24,034 bases of DNA from a virus: positions 1-24,034 of the IMG/VR virus record IMGVR_UViG_3300034064_000487; one strand, written 5' to 3'. The position numbers and the translations under genes are program-made. The notes under the pieces are model-generated. The model was not told where the DNA came from. It did no database searches and saw only the letters and a program-made list of their open reading frames with translations. Of the stretch, positions 13,078-21,700 are shown in pieces. Positions within the stretch are counted from its first letter, which is position 1; the number at the start of each line of letters is the position of its first letter.

Positions 13078-13458
13078 ATGGCTAATTCTAATCAAACTTT
13101 CAAAGTCGCTGGTATTACTATTCACAATGGTAACGCTAAAGTTCGTTTCACTGATGACATGGTCCGTCGTATCAAGCAGTTCACTAAAGGTGGTGCTTCA
13201 CGTGTAGATTTCGTTGAGCTACCTTCAGAAATGACAAAGGTAGAAGCATTGAAATATCTTGCTACACTTCCCGAGTTCGCTAGCCCATCAGATCAGGCAA
13301 CTATTGCTGATACACTTGCTGATAAATCTAAAGAAGCAAGTAAAGGTGAAGTCAAAGTAAAAGCTTCTAAAACAAAGCCTAGTATCGATGCTATCAAAGC
13401 ACGTGCTAAAAAATCAGAAGTGTCCGCAGAACAAGTATTATCTGCTATCGCTGAATAA
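13078..13458 (+). CDS. conserved phage protein with Lys/Ala-rich tail
   Basis: 126 residues. The N-terminal half (FKVAGITIHNGNAKVRFTDD, MVRRIKQFTKGGASRVDFVELP) is compact and resembles proteins I associate with T4-like aquatic phages. The middle is helical (EALKYLATLPEF, DQATIADTLADKSKE) and the tail is Lys/Ala/Ser-rich (KGEVKVKASKTKPS), ending in a short helix. The tail would suit nucleic-acid binding. AAAGGAAA precedes the ATG. Transcription passes a leader hairpin first. Confidence 0.65.
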   Translation: MANSNQTFKVAGITIHNGNAKVRFTDDMVRRIKQFTKGGASRVDFVELPSEMTKVEALKYLATLPEFASPSDQATIADTLADKSKEASKGEVKVKASKTKPSIDAIKARAKKSEVSAEQVLSAIAE

Positions 13459-13463
13459 AAAAC

Positions 13464-13477
13464 GGGGCTTCGGCCCT
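13464..13477 (+). other. UUCG-tetraloop hairpin between genes
   Basis: GGGGC-TTCG-GCCCT forms a very stable 5-bp RNA hairpin with a UUCG loop, 7 bases before ATG 13485. It has no T-run, so it is more likely an mRNA stability or processing element than a terminator. Confidence 0.5.
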
Positions 13478-13484
13478 TCAAACT

Positions 13485-13697
13485 ATGAATATGAATCTAT
13501 CTACATTTCGCCGATCATTTAATCCTCGTAGAGAATTTAATCCTGCAGATAAAAAAGATTTGCAAGAGTTCAAGTTCTTTAAGAAGAATGGCAAATGGAA
13601 AGCTGGGTGTCCATTCTTTCTTGAGGATCCGTTTGTTGAGATTCCGGCAATGTGTGAAAGTAAATTCACAACTTATATGCTAGAGAAGATGAAGTAA
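13485..13697 (+). CDS. small basic conserved phage protein
   Basis: 70 residues: STFRRSFNPRREFNPADKKD, then LQEFKFFKKNGKWKAGCPFF, LEDPFVEIPAMCESKFTTYM. Rich in aromatic and basic residues, with two Cys. It resembles small proteins conserved in related phages, and the function is unknown. No ribosome site is visible before ATG 13485 or the in-frame ATG 13491, and a stable hairpin sits just upstream, so translation may be coupled to the preceding gene, whose stop lies 26 bases away. Confidence 0.6.
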   Translation: MNMNLSTFRRSFNPRREFNPADKKDLQEFKFFKKNGKWKAGCPFFLEDPFVEIPAMCESKFTTYMLEKMK

Positions 13698-13724
13698 AAA
13701 AAGCCCCTTAAGTGGGGCTTTTTT
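13697..13724. terminator. bidirectional Rho-independent terminator
   Basis: AAAAAAGCCCC (13697-13707) and GGGGCTTTTTT (13714-13724) form an 11-bp perfect stem with a 6-base loop. It lies between convergent genes and has T-runs on both strands, closing the early plus-strand run and the minus-strand fibre operon. Confidence 0.9.
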
Positions 13725-13728
13725 GTGG

Positions 13729-15105
13729 CTAAGGAATCGATGTTACGGAGTTAGTAAGTGTACTAGTTGCACCAGTCAATGATGATGTTGCCGCAGTAAA
13801 TGATGGAGTGCCGGCAGTCATTGTAGTAGTAGTTGCAGACCACGCAGACAAATCAGCTTGTGGCATTGTTGGTATACTATAAGTGAAACTTATTCCACTA
13901 GCAGTGTATGTTCCAGTTGGTGTGCCATCACCCGGTACTTTAAGCATTAAGATTTGATTATTACTACCACTAGTAGGTCTTATGTAGCCGCCTGCAACTA
14001 TATTATCTGAACTATCTATTGTAATAGAATACAAATTTACCGAATGAGATGTTGCACTTAATTGTCGTTGCCATAATAAATTACCGCTGGTATTATATTT
14101 TAGAATATAAGTACTACCTGTTGTATATATATTTCCTGAACTATCTACTGTTATATCGGATAATATTGGGAAAGCAGGATCACCTATTTGTTTCTTCCAT
14201 TGCAATGCACCGGATGTATCGTATTTGGCTACAATACCATATTGAGTTCCACCAATGCCGGTTAATGAAATACCACAAACAAATATGTTATCTGAACTAT
14301 CAATCGTTATACCATTATAACCACTTTGTCCGGTTGCTTTACTTAGACCAACTTGCCATTGTAGTGTACCACTGGAGTTATACTTGATAAGCATTCCTTG
14401 ACCTGAACTAGTGCTAGTAGGGGTTGAACCAGCTATATATATATTTCCTGATGAGTCAAGTGCAATATCTTGGCAGGTAGCTTGGTCACTAGACGTTGAT
14501 GGAGTTAAACTTCTTTGCCATTGCAATGTACCGGAGCTATCGTATTTTAATAGTAGTACACGAAAGTCTTGAGGGAATGATGATGTTGGCAAAAAAGATC
14601 CACCGACATAGAAATCTCCAGTACTTTGTTCAACGACTACACTGAGTCCTTGTTGATTTAGTCCAGCACTGCCTAAAGTTTTCTGCCATTGTAAATTTCC
14701 ATTTGTATCATATTTTACTATTTGAACATCACTACCATCAGTGGTACCATCTGAACTTGTACCTCCACTTATATACAAATTGTTAGAATTATCTAAATCT
14801 ATTCCAAAAAAGTTAGTACTATTAGGAGATGATGCACCCAATGTTCTTTGCCATTGTAAAGTTCCATTTACATTATATTTTGCCACAATACCCGTAGAGT
14901 TACTGCCACTATCAGTATATCCAACCATATATAAATTATTTGAACTGTCGTACACTAAATTATTTTGCCGACTAATTGTTGTACTTGGATTAGTAAAGTT
15001 GTTTCCAAATATATCAATGTATCCGCCGCTACCGACTGGACTACCTTGACCTATATCAATGCCTCCACCTACTGTTATTCCGCTTCCAAATATTATTCCT
15101 GACAT
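13729..15105 (-). CDS. seven-blade beta-propeller fibre/receptor-binding protein
   Basis: 458 residues. A Gly-rich N-terminus (about 1-40, GSGITVGGGIDIGQG) is followed by seven repeats of about 40-50 residues with the pattern ..IDSSGNIY..G.....G.ILIKYNSSGTLQWQ..L, the hallmark of SBBP/PQQ-type beta-propellers. Blades start near LVYDSSNNLY, IDLDNSNNLY, VVVEQSTGDFY, IALDSSGNIY, ITIDSSDNIF, ITVDSSGNIY and ITIDSSDNIV. Seven blades is a complete ring. A Ser/Thr-rich C-terminal region of about 60 residues follows. It is the last gene of the fibre operon and has its own late promoter and leader (AAGGATAAG before the ATG), which suggests a distal, highly expressed receptor-binding or sugar-binding tip. 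There is no signal peptide. Virion location is inferred from neighbours. Confidence 0.75.
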   Translation of the reverse strand: MSGIIFGSGITVGGGIDIGQGSPVGSGGYIDIFGNNFTNPSTTISRQNNLVYDSSNNLYMVGYTDSGSNSTGIVAKYNVNGTLQWQRTLGASSPNSTNFFGIDLDNSNNLYISGGTSSDGTTDGSDVQIVKYDTNGNLQWQKTLGSAGLNQQGLSVVVEQSTGDFYVGGSFLPTSSFPQDFRVLLLKYDSSGTLQWQRSLTPSTSSDQATCQDIALDSSGNIYIAGSTPTSTSSGQGMLIKYNSSGTLQWQVGLSKATGQSGYNGITIDSSDNIFVCGISLTGIGGTQYGIVAKYDTSGALQWKKQIGDPAFPILSDITVDSSGNIYTTGSTYILKYNTSGNLLWQRQLSATSHSVNLYSITIDSSDNIVAGGYIRPTSGSNNQILMLKVPGDGTPTGTYTASGISFTYSIPTMPQADLSAWSATTTTMTAGTPSFTAATSSLTGATSTLTNSVTSIP

Positions 15106-15122
15106 TTTCTTATCCTTTTGTT

Positions 15123-15130
15123 TATTTATA
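15123..15130 (-). promoter_or_regulatory. T4-type late promoter TATAAATA with a leader
   Basis: An exact octamer on the minus strand. +1 near 15117 gives a leader of about 12 bases with AAGGA, just enough for a ribosome site before ATG 15105. It lies in the gap after the 1027-residue fibre gene. Confidence 0.7.
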
Positions 15131-15137
15131 AGCTACT

Positions 15138-18100
15138 TTAAGCATTAGGTGCCTTGATAACCATAAATCTTATAGTGATTGTCTCATCACTAGTTGTAAA
15201 ACCACTGATGTTTACAATGTTTAAAAAGAATCCAGGGTTAAACCCACCGATAACAGCAGGGGTTGCGATACAATTATATGTTCCTTGGTTAGGACTAACT
15301 ATTTGTGCTAGTACAATATCACTAGTAGGATCCACTGAACTATTTGTGACAGAGAATGTATCAATTTCGCTTACCGCCATAGCGGCACTAGTTGTTATAA
15401 TAGTTCCTGCTAGTGTATTGATAGTTACACCGGTACCTCTATTTGTAGTTTGAGTAACAGTTGATCCTGATGCATAACCAATCTTACCAGTTGATGTTAG
15501 TGTACCAGTGACATTAGCACCAGTACTTGTAACTACTAATTCAACGTTGCTACCGGCTGCTTGAATTGAAACATTGCCGTTACTAGTAATAGTGATGTTT
15601 GAATTACCATTCTGCAATAGACCGCTATTGATAGTAGTGATGTTACCAGTTGTAATATTTGCTGTATTAGCAGTTACAACACCAGTAGTTGATATATTTC
15701 CACCAGCGATGTTACCTGTACTTGGTTCAACAGTAGCATAGTTTACATATTTTAGATTACCATCATATGTCATTATACTCATAGCACCGTTAGAGGTGAT
15801 ATCTTGTGTGACTCCTACTGGTACTTGTGTACCATTAGCATAGTTAACAGCAAAAGTATTACCTGGTAGTGTTAAGTTACCAGTACTATCAAACGTCCAT
15901 AAGTTTGAATTAGCATTTACAGTAACATTTGAGTTACCGTTAGTGAATTGTAGTGCGCTTACACTAGAGAAGCCACTAAGCGTAGGAGCAGGACTTGCAC
16001 CACTACTTACAATAGAACCAGATACAATCAGATTGCCGCCGCTAGGTAATGTTAAGTTACCTTCGTTATCAAAATCCCATACATATGAAGTGTTGGCTAA
16101 GTTACCGGTAGTCACAGTCATTGAACCCGGAGTAGAACTATTCAATCCTACTTGAACAACATTACCCGGACCAGTTGGGTTCTCATACCAAACTAGTGAC
16201 ATTCCACCATTGGCTTCTGATGATCCCAATAGTAATGGTGCGTCTAGTTGTGTAAAACCAGTACCTGAACCTAATCCAGTTGGACCAATCACTAAGTTAC
16301 TTGGTGTAGTTAAGTTACCATCAGTTCCAAATGTAAAGATATTGCCATTAGCATCAAGTGTGATGTTACCATCTACTGATGCAATATTGATAATACTATT
16401 ACCGTTGCTTAGTGGTAGACCACCGCCACCACCTAGTGGCACTTGTGTACCATTAGCATAGTTAACAGCAAATGTATTACCCGGTAATCTTAAATTACCG
16501 GTATTGTCAAAGAGCCAGTAGTTTACTGTAGTTGCGTTATTACCTACAGCAATCAATACATTGCCTTCACCACCGCCTGGGTAATTCATTGCTATTGTTG
16601 TAACACTATCGGGTGCGCTTGTATTTGCCGTCCAACCCAGTTGTACAACGGAGTTAGCACCTTCTCCTAGAATTTGTAGACCCTCATTATATTGAAATAT
16701 ACTTGAACCACTACCGGGCCCTGGGCCAATCACTAAGTTACTAGGTGTAGTTAAGTTACCAGTAGTGTCAAATGTCCAACTGTATTCAGTATTGCCGCCC
16801 GAGTTAGCCCAAATCTGAAGATTACCATCAGACGCAACTTCACCATCATCAGGATAAATCTTGATTGCGCTACCGCTAGAGCCGGTGAATATAGTATTAA
16901 GAGCCGTAATCTCAAGATTAGCAGGACCTGCTAAACTTGCATCTTCTGACAAGATTTTTGGATTTGCACCACCTGTAATAGTTAAGATAGGATCAGTCGT
17001 ATTAGGACCAGTATCACGCGGGAATACTAGAATGCCAGTAGTATCAAATGTCCAAGTGTTACCGCCGCTGTGAACGAATAAGTTAGGAGCGGCACCGTTA
17101 TAGTAACCTACTTCAAAACTTGAATCTTCACCACCTAAGAATATATTAGCATCTGGTTCGTCAATATTTGCACCTGGTGCTCGTAAGTGAATATGACTTG
17201 GACCAGTTGGGTCAATAACTAATGATTGTGAGGTATAATTTTGATCCGGTGTAAAGACCATTGTGCTGACATTTGCATTATTTGGATCCAGCGAACTATT
17301 AGCAATGCTCGTAATTATACTGTTGCCATCTGCTAATATTAAATTACCGTCACTAGTAAATGACCAATTGTACTGATTACCATTAGCATCATCAGTACCG
17401 ATTACGACATTGCCTGTATCACCTAACTCAAGTTTTACATATTTGGCATCATCCCCAAAGTATTGGTCATAAAATTGATTGTTGCCTGTGTCAAGGTGAA
17501 TGTGTGTGGGAGCATCACCGCCACGCACTCTCAGGTATTGTAATGCACTATTAGCAATACTATTATTTCCAGGGGCCAAAAACAATCCGGTACTGCCAAA
17601 TTCATCGCCTGTGCCAATAACAATATTATCGTCAAATGTGACGTTACCTGTGTTGCCACTGCCTCCACCAATTGATACTTGAGTACCATTAGCATAGTTA
17701 ACAGCAAAAGTATTACCTGGTAATGTTAGATTACCATCTGTGTCAAATGTCCACATAGCATTACTACTATTACCATCATTACTGTTGATGACAACATTAC
17801 CTGTATTTGCTAACTTAACATAGAAGTTATCACTGCCTAAGAACAACTCGGTTGCATACAAGTTTCCACTTGTCATATGTATATGGTCACCGTCAAACGC
17901 TGTTGGATATATTAATAACTGTTGATTGGCAGTAGTTCCACCTATTGGTTTTAAAGCAATAGCACTACCACTAAGTGATTGGTCTGGAATGTTGGTTTCA
18001 TAAACAATACTGCCTAATGGCAAGGTCAAGTTACCAGTATCATCAAATGTCCAAGTTTGGTCAGTGTTAGCATTGTCAGTTACAATAGCAAAGTTAGCCG

Positions 18101-18221
18101 CAGAAGTTATACTGAAGAAATCATTTAGACTTGGTGCCGCACTTGGATCACCGGATGAGTTGATATTTCCGCCCGAAGTGAATCCACCGTCCGACGTGAT
18201 TGGTTGTAAATTTGCTGCCAT
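15138..18221 (-). CDS. large repetitive tail-fibre protein
   Basis: 1027 residues, poor in Cys and charged residues and rich in Asn, Gly, Ser and Thr, as in trimeric phage fibres. The N-terminus MAANLQPITSDGGFTS is shared with the 157-residue neighbour and probably attaches it to the tail. About nine copies of a W[TS]F[DTG]..GNL.LP module are spaced along residues 55-860, three of them followed by GNTFAVNYANGTQV. The last 100 residues (SEIDTFSVTNSSVDP to ITIRFMVIKAPNA) resemble the C-terminal heads of other aquatic T4-like fibres. A weak late-type octamer (TATAAAAA, 18239-18246) and an AAGGAAAA ribosome site precede the ATG. Confidence 0.8.
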   Translation of the reverse strand: MAANLQPITSDGGFTSGGNINSSGDPSAAPSLNDFFSITSAANFAIVTDNANTDQTWTFDDTGNLTLPLGSIVYETNIPDQSLSGSAIALKPIGGTTANQQLLIYPTAFDGDHIHMTSGNLYATELFLGSDNFYVKLANTGNVVINSNDGNSSNAMWTFDTDGNLTLPGNTFAVNYANGTQVSIGGGSGNTGNVTFDDNIVIGTGDEFGSTGLFLAPGNNSIANSALQYLRVRGGDAPTHIHLDTGNNQFYDQYFGDDAKYVKLELGDTGNVVIGTDDANGNQYNWSFTSDGNLILADGNSIITSIANSSLDPNNANVSTMVFTPDQNYTSQSLVIDPTGPSHIHLRAPGANIDEPDANIFLGGEDSSFEVGYYNGAAPNLFVHSGGNTWTFDTTGILVFPRDTGPNTTDPILTITGGANPKILSEDASLAGPANLEITALNTIFTGSSGSAIKIYPDDGEVASDGNLQIWANSGGNTEYSWTFDTTGNLTTPSNLVIGPGPGSGSSIFQYNEGLQILGEGANSVVQLGWTANTSAPDSVTTIAMNYPGGGEGNVLIAVGNNATTVNYWLFDNTGNLRLPGNTFAVNYANGTQVPLGGGGGLPLSNGNSIINIASVDGNITLDANGNIFTFGTDGNLTTPSNLVIGPTGLGSGTGFTQLDAPLLLGSSEANGGMSLVWYENPTGPGNVVQVGLNSSTPGSMTVTTGNLANTSYVWDFDNEGNLTLPSGGNLIVSGSIVSSGASPAPTLSGFSSVSALQFTNGNSNVTVNANSNLWTFDSTGNLTLPGNTFAVNYANGTQVPVGVTQDITSNGAMSIMTYDGNLKYVNYATVEPSTGNIAGGNISTTGVVTANTANITTGNITTINSGLLQNGNSNITITSNGNVSIQAAGSNVELVVTSTGANVTGTLTSTGKIGYASGSTVTQTTNRGTGVTINTLAGTIITTSAAMAVSEIDTFSVTNSSVDPTSDIVLAQIVSPNQGTYNCIATPAVIGGFNPGFFLNIVNISGFTTSDETITIRFMVIKAPNA
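15830..15881 (-). repeat. fibre DNA repeat, copy A (NTFAVNYANGTQV)
   Basis: A 52-bp segment nearly identical to copies at 16448, 17684 and 20183. It encodes part of the fibre module L.LPGNTFAVNYANGTQV. Conservation at DNA level, beyond protein level, suggests recent copying between modules. Confidence 0.7.
16448..16499 (-). repeat. fibre DNA repeat, copy B
   Basis: Second copy of the 52-bp repeat in the 1027-residue fibre gene; its first 25 bases are identical to copy A. Confidence 0.7.
17684..17735 (-). repeat. fibre DNA repeat, copy C
   Basis: Third copy in the 1027-residue fibre gene, closest to its N-terminus; it differs from copy A at only a few positions. Confidence 0.7.
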
Positions 18222-18247
18222 TTTATTTTTCCTTATTCTTTTTATAC

Positions 18248-18721
18248 TTAAATTATAGTGTAACCATAATTAACTACTTGACTCGTTCCGCTATTGTTAG
18301 TGATACCGAATGTAAACACATTAGCCGTGTTGCCTAAGTAAGTATTAACATTGCTGATTGCACCCGCAGTTCCTACAAACTGATTAGGTATTGACGTAAG
18401 CACTAACGCATTCCCAACTGCATAATACCAACCATATTGATCACCTAGTACTGGTACATTTGTATTTGTAACAACCGCAGTAGCAGTGTAAGTTATGATA
18501 CCGTTTGGAATATTACCGTTAACCCAGATTGAGTAAGTGCCACTAGCGGGCACAGAAATGCTCACTGTATTATTACCGGACGCCAGTGTCCAACTACCTT
18601 CAACTTTAGTAGCAACATTAGATAAGCCACCACCGTTACCTAAAAAATTTGCAGCCGAAACATTACCGGTTGTCGTGGTAAATCCAGCATCAGATGTAAT
18701 CGGTAATAAATTTACTGACAT
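18248..18721 (-). CDS. short fibre-associated virion protein
   Basis: 157 residues. MSVNLLPITSDAGFTTTTGN is homologous to the N-terminus of the large fibre downstream (MAANLQPITSDGGFTS). The segment AANFLGNGGGLSNV is a common fibre-repeat motif. The rest (EGSWTLASGNNTVSISVP to the end) looks like a single beta-rich head domain, so this may be a short fibre with the same attachment end but only one head, or a truncated paralogue. AGGAA precedes the ATG 13 bases after the stop of the upstream fibre gene. Confidence 0.65.
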   Translation of the reverse strand: MSVNLLPITSDAGFTTTTGNVSAANFLGNGGGLSNVATKVEGSWTLASGNNTVSISVPASGTYSIWVNGNIPNGIITYTATAVVTNTNVPVLGDQYGWYYAVGNALVLTSIPNQFVGTAGAISNVNTYLGNTANVFTFGITNNSGTSQVVNYGYTII

Positions 18722-18734
18722 TTATGATTCCTAA

Positions 18735-21700
18735 TTAATCTACTGCGATACCGAATTCGGTAGCATCATATGTAACCCAACTGTTGGCTGCGCCTGAGTT
18801 AATTGTTACTGTAATATCCATAAAGTTAGAGCCGTTCAGGTCAACTACTACTGTACTGTTACTGATTGTTGGTGGTTGAACTCTGTTGCTTACTGTGTAG
18901 TAAGTATTACCATCTGTAGATGTAGCAGACACATCAAAAAATTCAAATCCTAAGCCACTGTGCTGAATTTGCATTGTAACTTTCATTGAAGTTGTATCAA
19001 CACTGGTAGCAGTGTAAACAACTGTTGGTGTAGTACCAACAATTACAGCACTGTATCTAAGCCCTGGGATAATCTTACGTTGACTTTGAATTACTGTCTG
19101 CTCGTTGATAGTGTTACCTACATCTAACTCAATAGTTGGCAATCTTAGATTACCGTCATCCTGAAATTGCCATTGCCAAGCGTTAGTACCTGTATCAGTA
19201 TAGATGTTTACTGCACTAGATGCTTCAAGGCTGATAGCACTAGTGCTACCAATATCAATGTTGTTGCCGTCATTACCAATAGTTCCGCTATTAGGTAATT
19301 CAAATATGCCTGCACCATTGAATGTCCAAGTGCCACCGTCGCCATTATCACTACTAGATATGATTAGTTGTATTTGTCCTGCTAATGCGTTTGCACCGGC
19401 ATCGCCTGATCTTAGAATGATATCACCACCAGGATCACCATTACCAGTACTATCACCGGCATTTATAGTTACGTCACCGCCTGAATTACCTAGGTCAATA
19501 TTACCATTGTTGCCACCGGCGTTACCTGCATTAAGTGTAAGAGAACCGCCGCTTCGTGCAGAGATATTAGCACCTACGGCAGCACCGCCAGCACCGGCTT
19601 CAATGCGAACAAATCCACCATCACCACCAAAATCAAGATTGGCTGCGCCACCCTGACCGGCTTCAATAACAATGTCACCTCCTGATGCATCACTATCTTC
19701 GGCACTATCACCAGCAAAGATATTAATGTCACCGCCTTCACTGGTAGATCCTGCATCACGATCACGAGCCTGTAACAATATGTCATCGGCTGAATATAGA
19801 TTGATATCTGCACCGTTACCAGTAGCACGGTTGTCAAATTCTATTGTATTAGATCCAATAATAATTCCTGGGATGCCAATATTGCCGGTAGTACTGTCAA
19901 ATGTAAAACCAGAATTAGCACCAAAATTACCATTGTCATTAAACTGTATTTGTGTATTAGAACCACCAGGTGTACCATTGCCGCCGCCGGCTACTGCCGC
20001 AAATACTCCGTTACCGTACAACACATTACTGTTGCTACCATCTAAGTTGAGTGTTGCTATGTTACCAACTGTTGGAACTACTGGAATAGCAACATATGTA
20101 CCATTACCAGTTAATAGATTACTTACATTACCATCTAAGTTGATTGTTGCTATGTTACCAACAGTTGGAATAGTTACTGCTGTACCATTAGCATAGTTAA
20201 CAGCAAATGTATTACCTGGTAGTGTTAAGTTGCCATCTGCATTAAAGTCCCATCTAGCCGCAACATTTGCATTTGCACCCATTGATAGAGCAAAATTACC
20301 TGATGCAACAACAAACACATTAGAGGTGTCAAACATCAATGTACCGTCAGGGTAAGTTAATGCCCCGTTAGATTGGAAGTTCCATGTTTTGCTATTACCA
20401 GTAATCTTTACGTTAGAGTTACCAGATGCATCAATCTCAATATCTTGAGCTACGTTACTAGATATAGTTGTTCCACTAAATGTGATGTTACCTGTAAAGT
20501 TAGAACCATATATCGCACCGTTTGAATATTTGATAACACCTTGATCGGATAAAATAGTATTACCTGATGTATCAAAAGTCCATGATGCGCCCGAGTTACC
20601 ATTACTTGTTTGAAGTACAATGCTGTGATTAGGTTCGGCTGCGATTCCTATAGTAGTGTTACCTGCTACTTCACCCATGTAACTACCGCCCGGAAATACT
20701 ATATTACCTGCTGGTGCAAAGTCACCGTCTGTTTGAAATACTGATATAAATGTATTAGCACCGTTACTAGTTTGAACATACGCACCGTCATCTTCTACAA
20801 AGAACTTCATAGTTCCATTACTATTACCTAAGATTGCAGAGCTATTCGCAGCCGCTAATATTGCACCATTGTTTGGTACTTGTATTGAACCATTTGCGTT
20901 AAATGACCAACTGGCAGTACCAGTAGCATTTATTACAACATTGCCATTACTAACAGGGACAGATACGTTACTATTTCCATTACTAATTTGACTTGAATTA
21001 CCACCTGCTATTGCCGCAAATACACCATTACCATACAATACATTACTATTGCTACCAGTTAAATTGGTAGCAGAGATATTCCCCAAATTATTAGCAGTGA
21101 TATTACCGGTAGCTGACAAGTTACCAGTTACTGTTGTGTCATGCAGATCAGCATTGCCATCTACACTTAGAAAGCCACCGGTGCTAAGTCCAGTGCCCGA
21201 TGATATGTTACCGTTTGCTACGACTTCTCCGCCGGTTACTAAATTGCCACCACTAATATTACCTGTAGTTGTGATTGTATTACTTCCAAATGCAGCCAAG
21301 AATGTTGCTACATCACTATTACCATATGTGCCGTTGCCACCAGTTACCGGAGCAAATACACCGTTACCGTATAACACATTACTATTGCTACCAGTTAAGC
21401 TAACTGTAGAAATATTACCTAAATTATTAGCTGTAATATTTCCAACACTAATATTACCTGTCGTAGTTATTGTATTACTACCAAATGCTGATAATAATGT
21501 AACTACATTGCTATCGCCGTAACTGCTATTTCCACTAGAAACAGTTGTCCAACTTAAGTTACCGTCACCGTCAGTAGTCAATACTTGTCCATCAGTACCA
21601 CCTTCAATGATTACATTATTAACACTACCTAAGTTAGCAGTTGTACCAACATTTAATGTTGTGATAGATGCTAATCCAGTCGTGCTAATATTACCTAAGT

